The notes beneath the pieces were generated by a model that was not told the origin of the DNA, ran no database searches, and saw only the letters and a list, made by a program, of their open reading frames with translations. From Chaetoceros tenuissimus (taxonomy: Eukaryota > Bacillariophyta > Thalassiosirophyceae > Chaetocerotales > Chaetocerotaceae), in assembly GCA_021927905.1 (NCBI GenBank), contig BLLK01000020.1:1240001-1304000 (forward strand): a DNA stretch of 64,000 nt, in the 5' to 3' direction. Shown here piece after piece: positions 19,650 through 29,825 of this stretch (position 1 is the stretch's first letter; the number at the start of each line of letters is the position of its first letter). Both the position numbers and the translations under genes were made by a program.

Positions 19650-22040
19650 TTACTCTTCTTCTTTTGGAAGACAATTTGCAAGAACTACCTCCTTCATAAC
19701 CTTGTATGGTGCAGTCCGTCCAGTCCAAAGCTCGAATTGTCCAACACCTTGCTCCCAGAGCATTTCTGATCCGCGCACAATAGGGAAATCCTGATCATCT
19801 GCTTGTCGTAAGAGATTTGTCCAGTATGGCTTGTAATTTACATCGAATATTATTGGTTTTCTATCTGCACTCTTTGCATTTTCAACGAACCAAGATGGTA
19901 ACTCGAATTCAGCCGCAGCCGGTAATGTTGAAATGACTACACGAGCTTCACCGTTCATTCCCTCAAGAATAGATCCAATAGAGTCTGGGCCCTCTTCTTC
20001 AGTGCTCAAAGCAACTGTGCCCCCGAAAGCCTTTGCGAGATCCTCTGCCTTTGCAGGAGTACGATTATAATAAACCTTTTCAAGTCCCAACTGAGTTGCA
20101 GCGTATGCAGCAGCCCGAGCTGTCCCTCCCCCACCGAGAATGAGAGCAACACCGACTTTCTCACTTGATGATCCTGATCCAAGCTGTCGATTGAGAGGAT
20201 TGAAAATTCCCTTCCAATCAGTGTTGTCACCAATCAAAGTTCTACTCTCTCCCTCTTCGACAGGTTTCTTCACAATCACAGTATTGACTGCTCCTATCTC
20301 CTGCGCTGCTTCAGTAAGTTCATCCAAATGAGGAATGATTGCCTGTTTGTGTGGAATTGTAACAGAGCATCCACCGAAAACTTCGTCGTTCCATAGATCA
20401 GAGTTCACGAACTCCTCCACATCTGGCATATCAATTAATCCATAAGAGTGAGGCAATCGCGCTGCTGCGAATGCTGCCCCTTGCATAGCGGGGGAAACTG
20501 AGTAAGAAATGTTGTGTCCCAAAATACCATATTTCATTGGAGGAACCAGTCCCATGATCAATCTTGTTGCCATCAATTCACTTGCTGTCATTTGCCCTGG
20601 AGCAGCAACAAATGGTAATGATTCATGTGTAACAGGAGTGAAAGGAATATTCAAAACTCTCGAGTATTTTCCTACATCTCCCAAGATCAATCCTAGATGA
20701 GGAATTACTGGCTCACCAGCTTCAGCAGCAATTTCACGAGATTTCTGTCCAGCATAAAGAGCTTGGTGATCATCCTTCTCTTCTTCGATACTAAGGACAA
20801 CCTTTGCACCATGTGCTCTTCCTCCCAATCCACACCTTCTATTGATTGCGAGTGCTTCTTCATCAGAAACCTTTTCACCCACTACATGATGCGATCCAAG
20901 AACCTGAGTAGCATAACGATCTTCAACTTGCTTCAGGATTTTATCAGTTTTATCTGCATCCCATGCACTTTCAACATCTAAAACTTCCACTCCTCCTCTC
21001 AATCCTAATTGAAGTAAATCAAACATTTTTGCAATTCCCTCTTCATCATCTGGATAGGTTCCAGCTTGGTGCGCAGTTCGCACAGTGTAAACAACTGGAA
21101 GTGAATCATCGATAACTTCTCCGAGATATGGCAACACTGGTGCCCTAGTCGCATGTTGTCTACACATCTCTCTAATCTTTTGCAAAGAGTACAACAATTC
21201 AAAACGATCGTCTCTACATTCCAACAAATCTGCACGGAATTCCATTGCATCAACATCTTGACACATAGCCTCAATATATGGCTCAGCATCAGTGATCTTT
21301 GGGAATGAAAGTGAAAGGAAAAATGCATTATCTCCCATTGTGAGATCTGCTGTATTGATAGAAGGTTCAGAAGATCCAGGAACTGCAAGAGGAAGCAAAG
21401 CTCTTGCCAATAATCTCTGAAATTGCCATTCCATATTTTCAAACTTTTCATCATCCGCACTATCTTCTGCTTTGATACATAGCTCATAATCAGAATTATC
21501 AATCAATGTTTGCTCAGAGTCTCCATTTTGACCTTGTACATTTACAAATACAACCAAGTAATCATTACTGTAAAACTCCTTCACTTTGTCCAAAGCCGCA
21601 GACTTTTCATCGTCACTCACTGCTGCAGGATCTATGATAATTGCATCTGATTTTCCCTTTGCGTTAATAGATTCTTCATCAATATCCATACCATTCGAAA
21701 CAGATGTTGCAAACGATTTTGCAATACGGTTCAATTCATCAGATGCCCCACTGTTTCCAATAATTATGACTGGTTTGTCATATACATCAAATTGAAATTT
21801 TCCAACTCTCTTTTCTATTGAAGTAGATGAGATAGAAGAGGATGACGCAACACATAGCTTTGTACTTGATGTCATAGCATTACATGATTTGTTCATATCC
21901 AAAGCTTGCGCAAACATGGATGGAGACTGCATAGGTGCCTTCACTGAGACAACATTTTTAGAGGAAATGGAAAAGGAATTAGTTGTGACTGAGACCAACG
22001 AAAGTACGGCCAACGCTAAACTTTTGTCTGAGAATTTCAT
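19650..22040 (-). CDS. Bifunctional 3-dehydroquinate dehydratase / shikimate dehydrogenase, plastid-targeted
   Basis: 796 residues. It carries steps 3 and 4 of the shikimate pathway: 3-dehydroquinate to 3-dehydroshikimate to shikimate (NADPH). A signal peptide ends near TTNS with FSISS following, a diatom plastid presequence. Residues about 225-465 are a type I dehydroquinase: MEFRADLLE, the GSHH histidine region and the Schiff-base Lys in AHGAKVVLS. Residues about 505-796 are shikimate dehydrogenase: SYSVSPAM substrate serines, catalytic Lys in [18 protein letters not shown], and the NADP loop [10 protein letters not shown]. The dehydratase-dehydrogenase order matches the plant fusion. Some 150 residues between transit peptide and dehydratase are unexplained (see findings). 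Confidence 0.93.
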   Translation of the reverse strand: MKFSDKSLALAVLSLVSVTTNSFSISSKNVVSVKAPMQSPSMFAQALDMNKSCNAMTSSTKLCVASSSSISSTSIEKRVGKFQFDVYDKPVIIIGNSGASDELNRIAKSFATSVSNGMDIDEESINAKGKSDAIIIDPAAVSDDEKSAALDKVKEFYSNDYLVVFVNVQGQNGDSEQTLIDNSDYELCIKAEDSADDEKFENMEWQFQRLLARALLPLAVPGSSEPSINTADLTMGDNAFFLSLSFPKITDAEPYIEAMCQDVDAMEFRADLLECRDDRFELLYSLQKIREMCRQHATRAPVLPYLGEVIDDSLPVVYTVRTAHQAGTYPDDEEGIAKMFDLLQLGLRGGVEVLDVESAWDADKTDKILKQVEDRYATQVLGSHHVVGEKVSDEEALAINRRCGLGGRAHGAKVVLSIEEEKDDHQALYAGQKSREIAAEAGEPVIPHLGLILGDVGKYSRVLNIPFTPVTHESLPFVAAPGQMTASELMATRLIMGLVPPMKYGILGHNISYSVSPAMQGAAFAAARLPHSYGLIDMPDVEEFVNSDLWNDEVFGGCSVTIPHKQAIIPHLDELTEAAQEIGAVNTVIVKKPVEEGESRTLIGDNTDWKGIFNPLNRQLGSGSSSEKVGVALILGGGGTARAAAYAATQLGLEKVYYNRTPAKAEDLAKAFGGTVALSTEEEGPDSIGSILEGMNGEARVVISTLPAAAEFELPSWFVENAKSADRKPIIFDVNYKPYWTNLLRQADDQDFPIVRGSEMLWEQGVGQFELWTGRTAPYKVMKEVVLANCLPKEEE

Positions 22041-22407
22041 TTTTGTTTATTTTTTTGTAATATTGTGAAATAGGTCTGATACTGGACCTCCTCCTTCACA
22101 CTTTTTCTTCAAATGAATAAGGTTGGTAGTATGCAGTGCTTAGATCTTTCTCAAAACAGGCATGAAAGTTCAACCTGCATCAATCAACAATTATTTGATG
22201 GCTACGGAAACCTCAAAATATCCGTATCGATTTGGGTTTGTCATCCAAAATACCAACCCGATAGCAAGATAAAACTAGCAACTCCTAACGGTCTATTTCT
22301 TGGTCATTTCGTTTTCGGCGAAAACTCCCCTGGCACAGAGGCATCTCTCTATCAAAAAGATTTTCCTGTGGTGTTCTTCATAAAATCAATAATAGAAATA
22401 ATACACC
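22041..22407. promoter_or_regulatory. Divergent promoter region
   Basis: 367 bp between the shikimate-fusion start (minus) and the GMD start (plus). A 100-codon frame here overlaps the GMD ATG in another frame and has no family features. No motif could be assigned. Confidence 0.3.
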
Positions 22408-23767
22408 ATGTCGGAAGAACGTAAAGTAGCACTTATCACAGGAATTACTGGTCAGGATGGTTCCTACCTGACTGAACTCCTTCTTGCAAAGGGATACACT
22501 GTAAGTAAAGATTCGGCGATGGTCAACATATCTTTTCTGATGTTTACTTGGGTAGAGACTTCTTTTATTCCGATTAGAGATTGAAAATGACTTGTTCATC
22601 GGTGGATGGTTCATTGTAGAGTCTGTGGTGCCCTGAGCAAGGATGTACCATCACAGTACCCTTGAGCATGAGTATTGATCAAGGATAAATCAACAGAATA
22701 GAAAGAACACGAACCCATCATGTGTCATTGACGATTGAATCGCTAATCAAAATGTTCTTCATTCCTAATAGGTTCACGGAATCATCCGTCGTGCTTCTGT
22801 ATTCAACACTGGACGTATCGACCACATTTACAAGGACAGACATGAGACTGGAGTTAAGCTCTTCCTTCACTACGGAGATCTTTGTGATGCAACAAATCTT
22901 ATTACCATTATTGCAAATGTTCGCCCAACAGAAGTTTACAATCTTGGAGCTATGTCTCACGTAAAGGTTTCCTTCGATATGCCAGAGTACACTGCTGACT
23001 GTGACGGAGTTGGTGTTCTTCGTATGCTTGATGCTATACGTGCATGTGGACTTGAGAAGGATGTTAAATTCTACCAAGCTTCTACTTCTGAGTTGTATGG
23101 AAAGGTTCGTGAAGTTCCTCAGTCCGAGACTACTCCTTTCTACCCACGTTCTCCATACGCTGTTGCTAAGCAGTATGCTTTCTGGATCCTTGTTAACTAC
23201 CGTGAGGCATATGGAATGAAGCTTTACAATGGAATTCTTTTCAACCACGAATCTCCAAGACGTGGACGCACCTTTGTAACTCGTAAGATTACCACTGCTG
23301 TTGCAAACATTCACTGTGGAAAGGAGAAGTGCTTGTATCTTGGAAATATTGATGCTAAGCGTGATTGGGGACATGCAAGAGATTACGTTGAGGGAATGTG
23401 GAGAATGATGCAAGAAGATGAAGCTGATGACTATGTTCTTGCTACTGGAGAGACTCACACTGTAAGAGAGTTTGTTGAAAAGGCATTCGCTGTTGTAGGA
23501 ACTACCATCAAGTGGAAGGGACCAACTGGAACTGTTGACGAGATTGGAGTTGATGCAGCTAATGAGGACAATGTTCTTGTGAGAATTGACCCAAGATATT
23601 TCCGTCCTACTGAAGTAGACCTTTTGTTGGGAGACCCAACCAAGGCAAAGGAGAAGTTCGGATGGACTGCTACTACCAGTTTCTCTGATTTGGTAACTGA
23701 GATGGTTACAGAGGATTTGAAGATGGTGCAAGGAACTATCGCTGATCCAGAGGAGCACAGAGGTTAA
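22408..23767 (+). CDS. gmd: GDP-mannose 4,6-dehydratase (2 exons)
   Basis: CDS is join(22408..22500, 22772..23767), 362 residues, typical for GMD. It converts GDP-mannose to GDP-4-keto-6-deoxymannose, the first step to GDP-fucose and GDP-rhamnose, in the cytosol. Exon 1 carries the Rossmann loop [11 protein letters not shown]; a 271-bp phase-0 intron follows; exon 2 resumes VHGIIRRAS. The catalytic STSELYG (Thr/Ser-Glu) and [10 protein letters not shown] (Tyr-x-x-x-Lys) are present, as is the FNHESPRRG motif. Codon use is strikingly biased (GGA, CGT, AAG, ACT) compared with neighbours, suggesting high expression. Confidence 0.95.
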
Positions 23768-23955
23768 GCTCATATTTTGATATTATCACTAATATCCATT
23801 CCACAGCCAAAAGTATCTTGTCAATTATTATCTAGTTGGCATTACTGTTTTTAATTTAAAATATATCAACACAAAAATAATCATTTCTTTGTTCTATTAT
23901 CCTCGTACACTACACTTTTCTCGCGAAGAAACTTGACAGTGAACAGTAATGAAAA

Positions 23956-24889
23956 TTATTGATTCTTTTTACTTTTATGACTTTGTACGACGTCTTTGTC
24001 GATTACTGTCTCATCTTCATCTAGATCTTTATCACTTGAGACCATTTCTATGATGTCTTTCACACAAATTGATCCATTCTTTTTGGTGAGTGAAGCAATC
24101 TCAGCCATAGTCTCTGGACTTAAGTATACATATCGATCTAGTCTACGATTCAGAATACCATGACAAATCCTATTTTCAGATTCTAGCTCTTTCAGACGTG
24201 TGATCAACTTATCAACACTTACATTGAATTCTTCCGCTGTCTCTTGTAGAGAAAGAATAGGATCGATGCTTAGTTCTTCTATGAATTCCTTTACAGTCAC
24301 TTTTGTTTCGTCCGAATCAGGAAATAGGTATTTCCAATGCAAGAATTCTTTCTGTAGTTTCTCCTTTCTTGCTATTTCAGCTTGATGCTCTTTTTCCAAT
24401 CTTATCTCGGCCCTATATTTTCGTTCTTCTTCCTCTAAAAGTTTCTGCAATCTTATTTGTTCTTCGTTAACTTTTCTTTCCGCCCTTTCCAATTCTTTTG
24501 CAGCCTTTTGTCGTTCTTTGCGACTCATTCTAGTGGAATTTTCTGGCATTGTTGAAGCAGGAATCCTAGCTATATCAACCTCATCTTCATTAATTGGTAC
24601 CGGAGTTGGATCATTCAATCGTCTATTTTTCCTCATTAAAAGTTTGGCTCTTTGCCTTCTTTGTGCACGATTTAATAAATAATTTCACATCAGTTTGTTC
24701 AAGCAATTGTTCATAGGATGGCCCTCCATCTTCATCATCTTCATCGACCGCTGGAGCTCCTCTACAGATGAATATGAGACCAACAATAACTAAAGTTAGA
24801 CCACTCAGTGATATCATCAAAAGTGTACTATTTGAGAATCCTCCTGTAGGGTCAGATTCTTCATTTATTATTTGTTGCTGTTGATTCAT
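23956..24889 (-). CDS. DDRGK1/UFBP1-like ER protein (two overlapping frames)
   Basis: Two minus-strand frames overlap: 24623-24889 (N-terminal, with a membrane segment LLMISLSGLTLVIVGLIF) and 23956-24636 (226 residues). The second has a long Glu/Arg/Lys helix (about 40-100) followed by a winged-helix PCI-like block, KVTVKEFIEEL through HGILNRRLDRYVYLSPETM, matching DDRGK1 (IDDRGKFIYITPEEL in animals). DDRGK1 anchors the UFM1 ligase complex at the ER, and its N-terminal membrane anchor suggests the two frames are one gene. A 46-bp phase-2 intron 24623-24668 (GTGCAC...ATAG) would join them as complement(join(23956..24622, 24669..24889)); the donor is weak, so the join is tentative. Confidence 0.7.
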
Positions 24890-25297
24890 TGTTGCTTGTG
24901 TACGTAGTAGGCAAAAAAAATTGATAAAATGGAATTCGTTTCATGTAAAGCAGCTGCTCCTCCCTCTCACCCCAGCTTCAATTCAAGAGGAACCAAAGAT
25001 TTGTATTGAAGGTCGAATTATTTATCAATGCATTCACAACAACTATGGTTAAATATAACATTATTCCATATTCGTCTAAAAATCCAGGTTTCAAAATCTA
25101 TATCTCACTTACTAGCCAAATAAACATACTGATTCTAGCCAAATATATTTTCAAAAAATTTTATCCGTGGGGTGTACCAACAGTACGTACGTACCTACAC
25201 TTTCAGTTGTTGCAGCTACTGCTTACCATAGTTTACTAAAATTTACCGTATATATTTTAGTTATATCAAAGTTAATCCAAGTCTAATCGACAGCAAG
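24890..25297. promoter_or_regulatory. Divergent promoter region
   Basis: 408 bp between the DDRGK1-like and PHD genes. It contains AGTACGTACGTACCT (about 25181-25195), a motif recurring in other intergenic stretches of this window. Nothing else recognised. Confidence 0.35.
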
Positions 25298-26920
25298 ATG
25301 GAAATAGAAAACTCCGTTACAAACAACGAAGGTAGCATTGCCGGAAAAAGCATACCTGTCCCAACAATGGAAGGTATTGAAAATAATGCAAATCCCGATG
25401 TTTCCACTACTACCATGAAGACTAGGGAAAGCACATCGATGGACATTGAAAAAGACGACGGAAAAAAAGAGATTGAAAATGAAACAAATAAAGAAGTAAT
25501 TGACCAAAAAAATCCTGCATCTGCACCAGAAACTGCTGCAAATATTCCAAACACTCCAAACACTGTTGGTTCAAAAGTGATTAGTGTGACACGTAGGCTT
25601 AGCAATGACGGTATTGCCCCAACTAAGCTACGATGGTGGGAAGCAGAAGACGACGATGACAATGCGAGTGAAAGCAGCATAGAATACAGAGAAGATGTAG
25701 TGGTCCAAGTTCCAGATGGCAAAGAACCTGGAGACATCATGTTCCTAGATAAAGAGCAAATTGAACGAGATGAGAATATGGCCATACGAATACCTACCCA
25801 TGAATACATGGATACAACAAGTGACGGTAATTCAGCTCTGAATGGAAACCGATATTTAAGGGTGAATATTCCAAAGCCTACTCAGAATTTTAAAAATCCT
25901 GGTGATTATATTGATGTAGAGACACCATCTAGTCCAAGTCATTACAATAGTCATCATCAAACCTCAATTTTATGTTCTCCTACAAAAGAAAAGGATTTGA
26001 GAAGATCCAAACGACAAAGAACTGTACCAAAGGAACTCCATAGTTCGAAATGCAATGTTGGAGATCGGTATCAAGTGGACCTCTGTAACATACCAGATCC
26101 TAAGAACTTTGCACCAACTTTTGAAACAGATCATTTGTACAAACAAATTTGGGATCCACTCTATGTAAAAAATGAAATTACTGACGCTGGTGGACAGAAA
26201 ATATATGATATACTGGAAAATCTCCCCACAAATTACAAAGAAATAATGATGGAAGCCATGCATGAATCTGATTATCACATTAGCAATGCATGGTTTTCAG
26301 CACTGGAACGAATCAAAGAATTACAATCTAATGGGAATTTGCCAGGTGAAGACATTCCTGCAGACATTGAGAAGGAATTTTTTGATATGATATGGAACAC
26401 AGACAAAGATGTTGTTCATTCGATAAAAGAGACTCGGAAAAATCATGATATTAGCAAATGTACTCTTCTTACTCACTACTACAGACGATACAAACCAACT
26501 GATACATATCTCAAGGTCAAGGAGAAAAAGTCAAAAGAAGCAGAATTCTGTGTAGTATGCGATGATGGTGGTGTGCTTATTTTCTGTGACAATTGTAATG
26601 GAACATACCATCTGGGATGCGTGAATTTGACAGCGATTCCTGAAGGTATATGGCTTTGTCCTAAGTGTTTATTGACACCTAACGACACAGAAAATACAAG
26701 CAGCCAAATAAACAAGGTCTCGAAAGAAAATGAAAATGTGTCCAATGATATTCGTAAGGAAGGTGGTGACGAAGAACCTGCCAATGTAACAAATACCAAT
26801 CGAAGTACTTCCGTGAGCTCCACATCGCCAAAAGTGATTCAAGCAGGGACCCAATCAACAAAGATAGTCCCTCTAACATCAAGTTGGTCTTATTGGGGCA
26901 TTAATAGACTTTCTACTTGA
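25298..26920 (+). CDS. PHD-finger nuclear protein
   Basis: 540 residues in one exon. A single PHD zinc finger with full C4HC3 spacing lies at about 418-463: FCVVCDDGGVLIFCDNCNGT, then YHLGC and WLCPKC. PHD fingers of this type read histone H3 tails. Residues about 130-150 and 190-208 contain two VxVPxGxxPGDxxxxD-like motifs (VVVQVPDGKEPGD and a weaker one), a short repeat common in diatom proteins. A KRQR cluster (about 238) may be a nuclear signal. Acidic N-terminus and Ser/Thr/Asn-rich C-terminus are disordered. Chromatin-linked regulation is likely; targets unknown. Confidence 0.8.
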   Translation: MEIENSVTNNEGSIAGKSIPVPTMEGIENNANPDVSTTTMKTRESTSMDIEKDDGKKEIENETNKEVIDQKNPASAPETAANIPNTPNTVGSKVISVTRRLSNDGIAPTKLRWWEAEDDDDNASESSIEYREDVVVQVPDGKEPGDIMFLDKEQIERDENMAIRIPTHEYMDTTSDGNSALNGNRYLRVNIPKPTQNFKNPGDYIDVETPSSPSHYNSHHQTSILCSPTKEKDLRRSKRQRTVPKELHSSKCNVGDRYQVDLCNIPDPKNFAPTFETDHLYKQIWDPLYVKNEITDAGGQKIYDILENLPTNYKEIMMEAMHESDYHISNAWFSALERIKELQSNGNLPGEDIPADIEKEFFDMIWNTDKDVVHSIKETRKNHDISKCTLLTHYYRRYKPTDTYLKVKEKKSKEAEFCVVCDDGGVLIFCDNCNGTYHLGCVNLTAIPEGIWLCPKCLLTPNDTENTSSQINKVSKENENVSNDIRKEGGDEEPANVTNTNRSTSVSSTSPKVIQAGTQSTKIVPLTSSWSYWGINRLST

Positions 26921-27266
26921 TATTACTCGGTATACGGGGGTATGTTACCGTACCACGTATGGAAAAATGCAAGTGAAAGCAGTGAAAGTATTGTTTTTGA
27001 AAAAAGGGGTTGGGGGATTATTGGATTCATAACCTAAGATTTAAATGCAGACTATTAGGGTTCTCAAAAAAGATACGATCAGTAGTAAAGACTTCTTTGG
27101 TGTCAAGTTGAGATGCAAACATTCGTGTCAAATGAAGATCCAAGCAAAGACCGTGAGAAGCCTTTTGATCATTCCTTTTACTCGCAATTCACAAAGCCTA
27201 TTTGCTGTCATTTTCTCATTTCAAAAAACTTCATCTCAATATCTCAATTGACCTACTCTATCCTTC
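26921..27266. other. Intergenic / upstream region of one-helix protein
   Basis: 346 bp. A GTACCACGTATGG stretch near 26950 and a homopolymer-flanked GGGGTTGGGGG run near 27005 are the only marked features. Short open frames toward 27250 lack signals of coding. Confidence 0.3.
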
Positions 27267-27674
27267 ATGTTCCAAAAGCACCTTATTACTCTAACTCTAG
27301 CATCTTTTCTTTTTATTGGAGCCCAGAGTTTTGTTGTACTAGACTACAGTATTCAGCCATTGAAGAAGACTATGTGCTATTCAGATGTGCCAAAAAGATA
27401 CAGCTCCAATACTTTTACTGATCCTCACTTCATCTCTGACATGACTAAGACCCAGTTTCATATTCCTCAAAATGTTAGATCAGTGGATCTACCTCGATCA
27501 TTCTTTGAACAGATGAGCAAAGCAGATGATACAAAAGAAAACAAAGTTTTCTGGGATGCCGAACTCTTTTTAGGAAGAAGTGGGATGGTTCTTGGTATCT
27601 ACATGATTATTTATGAAACTATGACTGGGGCATCGGTGTTCAGTCAGCTATCTTCAGTACTGCAGTCACTCTAA
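27267..27674 (+). CDS. One-helix (HLIP/OHP-like) chlorophyll-binding candidate, plastid-targeted
   Basis: 135 residues. The N-terminal hydrophobic signal ends GAQS with FVVLD after it, an ASAF-type plastid cleavage site. Near the C-terminus a single membrane helix carries WDAELFLGRSGMVLGIYM (about 99-116): the Glu, Gly-Arg and Met are spaced as in the LHC-superfamily signature (E-x3-G-R-x2-M), with one extra residue before the final Gly. Size and topology match high-light-induced/one-helix proteins, which bind chlorophyll and carotenoid and help photosystem II assembly or photoprotection. The sequence is diverged, so the call is tentative. Confidence 0.62.
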   Translation: MFQKHLITLTLASFLFIGAQSFVVLDYSIQPLKKTMCYSDVPKRYSSNTFTDPHFISDMTKTQFHIPQNVRSVDLPRSFFEQMSKADDTKENKVFWDAELFLGRSGMVLGIYMIIYETMTGASVFSQLSSVLQSL

Positions 27675-27830
27675 AAATTTGCAAAAAGCAAGGGTTGTAC
27701 ATAGACACAAATCAAGTTTGAGAATTTTACTAAAATGTAAAGGGGGTTGTACATATGAAAGACGTATTTGACACATTAGCCATATTTTAAAATTAGCAGA
27801 TACTTGATTAGTAATACGAATCTTATCACT

Positions 27831-29576
27831 TCATCCTCTTGTAATGACGCGATACCAACTGTTGTTTCCAAGTCCCCTTACATTCCAACCGTGAGCAACA
27901 CTTTCCGGCTGACTATTGAATGCCAGATCTACAGCTTTGCTGACAACCTCTACAGTTCCATCCTTCTTCACGATAGCAGGCACTTCACATTCCCAAAATG
28001 TCCAAGCCCAAGCCCTATTGAATTTCTGATCAGAACCTTCTCCAAGATTTGCAGCAGTCCAAGACTCTCCAGCGTTTCCTGATACATCTACTCTAACAAT
28101 GTTGCGTCCACCACCAGACCAAGCCCATCCTTTTGCCTTGACCAATACAGTTTTACCCGGTTTCAACTTTGGAATGCCAACAATGTCCACGCTCGTAATC
28201 CCACTGAAAACAGCAACTTCTGTCATACTCGGCATTTTTGCAAGATCTACCTTTTTAGCATCCGTGACACTAGGAGGCAAAGTTTTATAATTCAATCCTT
28301 GCTGCCAAGCACCTTCTGCCTCATTCTTGGAAATCTCAATTTTTTTCAACCACTTCATATTTCTCACGGCTGCAAAACCTGGTACAATCACTCGAAGAGG
28401 GAACCCATGGTCGCGAGGAAGTGGTTCGCCATTCATCTCATATGCAATAATTACATCACCATATGGGTTAGTCGCCTTTTCCATATTGATACTAGCTTTC
28501 ATTCCATCAAGAGACTCCATACGTAAATGTTTCTGGATACTATCTTTTTCTGTCAAAGAAATAGGGTCTTCAATTCCTGCTGCTTTCAAAACATCTGTCA
28601 ACCTAACTCCTCCCCATTTTGCAGTAGATATAGCACCTTGACTCCAACTGGTTCCTGAAGTTCTTCCAGCTGAATTCATATCACCACGGCGATTTCCAGA
28701 ACATTGCAAAGTTGCAACGACCTCAGTCTTTGGCAATTTCTTCAAGTCAGCTATTGAAATCTTTACAGTACTCTCCTTCAAACCCAGCTCGGATGAAAAT
28801 TCGGAAAGGTCAATCTCTAATTCATAAGAATCAATGTCTTTTTTCATCATAAGGGGGACAGGGTGATGATGTCTAATGTAAAATACATCTGCAGGTGTAA
28901 TATAACTCGAAGTAAGCAATTCTGCAGGTACTTCAGCATTCATAGGTTGATCACCATGGACAATGAGCAACTCAGATCTCTTTGGTTCATGTGCATAAGG
29001 GTCTTCATTCTCTTCTTCAATTTTTGCCATTTGTTCATCAATTGCGTCTTGATCTTTCTCAGCTAATTTACCAACGACCATATCTTCCATAAGACGCATT
29101 GGAAGATCGGTGGCAAAATGTTGACGATACAGATGCCAATAAGGTTCAACAGCTCCCCCAGCAGCCAACATGATTCTCTCACTTCCTCCAGGGTGGTTGT
29201 ATACAAAGTTAGTCACATCATAAACGATACCCCCATATGACATCCAAATCTTTCCATTTTCTCCATTATTTTCAGAAACTTGTTCCGAAGTATAAGTTGG
29301 TAGTTTATCAAGATCTCGAACATTGTCCTCAAAACCTTCTTCTTGTGTAACATTTGTAGGGGTTGGATCCGGGTGCTTAGCCTCACTAGCACATATGGAA
29401 GTTCCAGCCAAGATGGCCGACGCAGCTAAAATTGCAGACAACTTGTTCTGGTTTCCTTCATTGGAGTTTGCGAACGATGAGAATGCTGCAAGATTTCTGG
29501 AAGTTGCAAGGCGTTTGTGAGTCAGGCGTTTGCCATTTCTCGGAAGGGCACAACTTCTGGCTAGTCTAGATAACAT
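27831..29576 (-). CDS. SUOX: Sulfite oxidase, mitochondrial type
   Basis: 581 residues. It oxidises sulfite to sulfate using a molybdenum cofactor and passes electrons to cytochrome c. N-terminus: a basic presequence then a hydrophobic stretch (about 47-65), as for intermembrane-space sorting. Residues about 92-175 are a cytochrome b5 domain with heme ligands in VYNHPGGSE and LYRQHF. The Moco domain follows (about 210-430), with the Mo-ligating Cys in LQCSGNRRGDM and the RDHGFPLR block. The C-terminal dimerisation domain (about 440-580) ends VAHGWNVRGLGNNSWYRV. Domain order is that of animal SUOX, unlike the b5-less plant peroxisomal enzyme. Confidence 0.95.
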   Translation of the reverse strand: MLSRLARSCALPRNGKRLTHKRLATSRNLAAFSSFANSNEGNQNKLSAILAASAILAGTSICASEAKHPDPTPTNVTQEEGFEDNVRDLDKLPTYTSEQVSENNGENGKIWMSYGGIVYDVTNFVYNHPGGSERIMLAAGGAVEPYWHLYRQHFATDLPMRLMEDMVVGKLAEKDQDAIDEQMAKIEEENEDPYAHEPKRSELLIVHGDQPMNAEVPAELLTSSYITPADVFYIRHHHPVPLMMKKDIDSYELEIDLSEFSSELGLKESTVKISIADLKKLPKTEVVATLQCSGNRRGDMNSAGRTSGTSWSQGAISTAKWGGVRLTDVLKAAGIEDPISLTEKDSIQKHLRMESLDGMKASINMEKATNPYGDVIIAYEMNGEPLPRDHGFPLRVIVPGFAAVRNMKWLKKIEISKNEAEGAWQQGLNYKTLPPSVTDAKKVDLAKMPSMTEVAVFSGITSVDIVGIPKLKPGKTVLVKAKGWAWSGGGRNIVRVDVSGNAGESWTAANLGEGSDQKFNRAWAWTFWECEVPAIVKKDGTVEVVSKAVDLAFNSQPESVAHGWNVRGLGNNSWYRVITRG

Positions 29577-29825
29577 ATTGATTAAGATGTATGGTTTATG
29601 TATTGTACAGCTGGCTCAATCTTTCTACAATTCTTGTTATGGAGCAATCCGTTGAACAAAGAGGAAGATACGATACCTACAGATACTCCGCCGAAAAAAC
29701 GCACTCTTCTTTCAACTTCTTCGCACAAATAGATATTCCGTCTTGACATCACAAAAGGCCTAAATTTACAAAAATATCCGACCTTCCAATGACGCGAGGT
29801 TTTATGTTTATTATTTTACAAGTTT

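Noticed and set aside
22113-22424. 103-codon frame upstream of GMD
   Set aside because: Overlaps the GMD start in another frame and shows no family similarity; the GMD exon structure explains the region.
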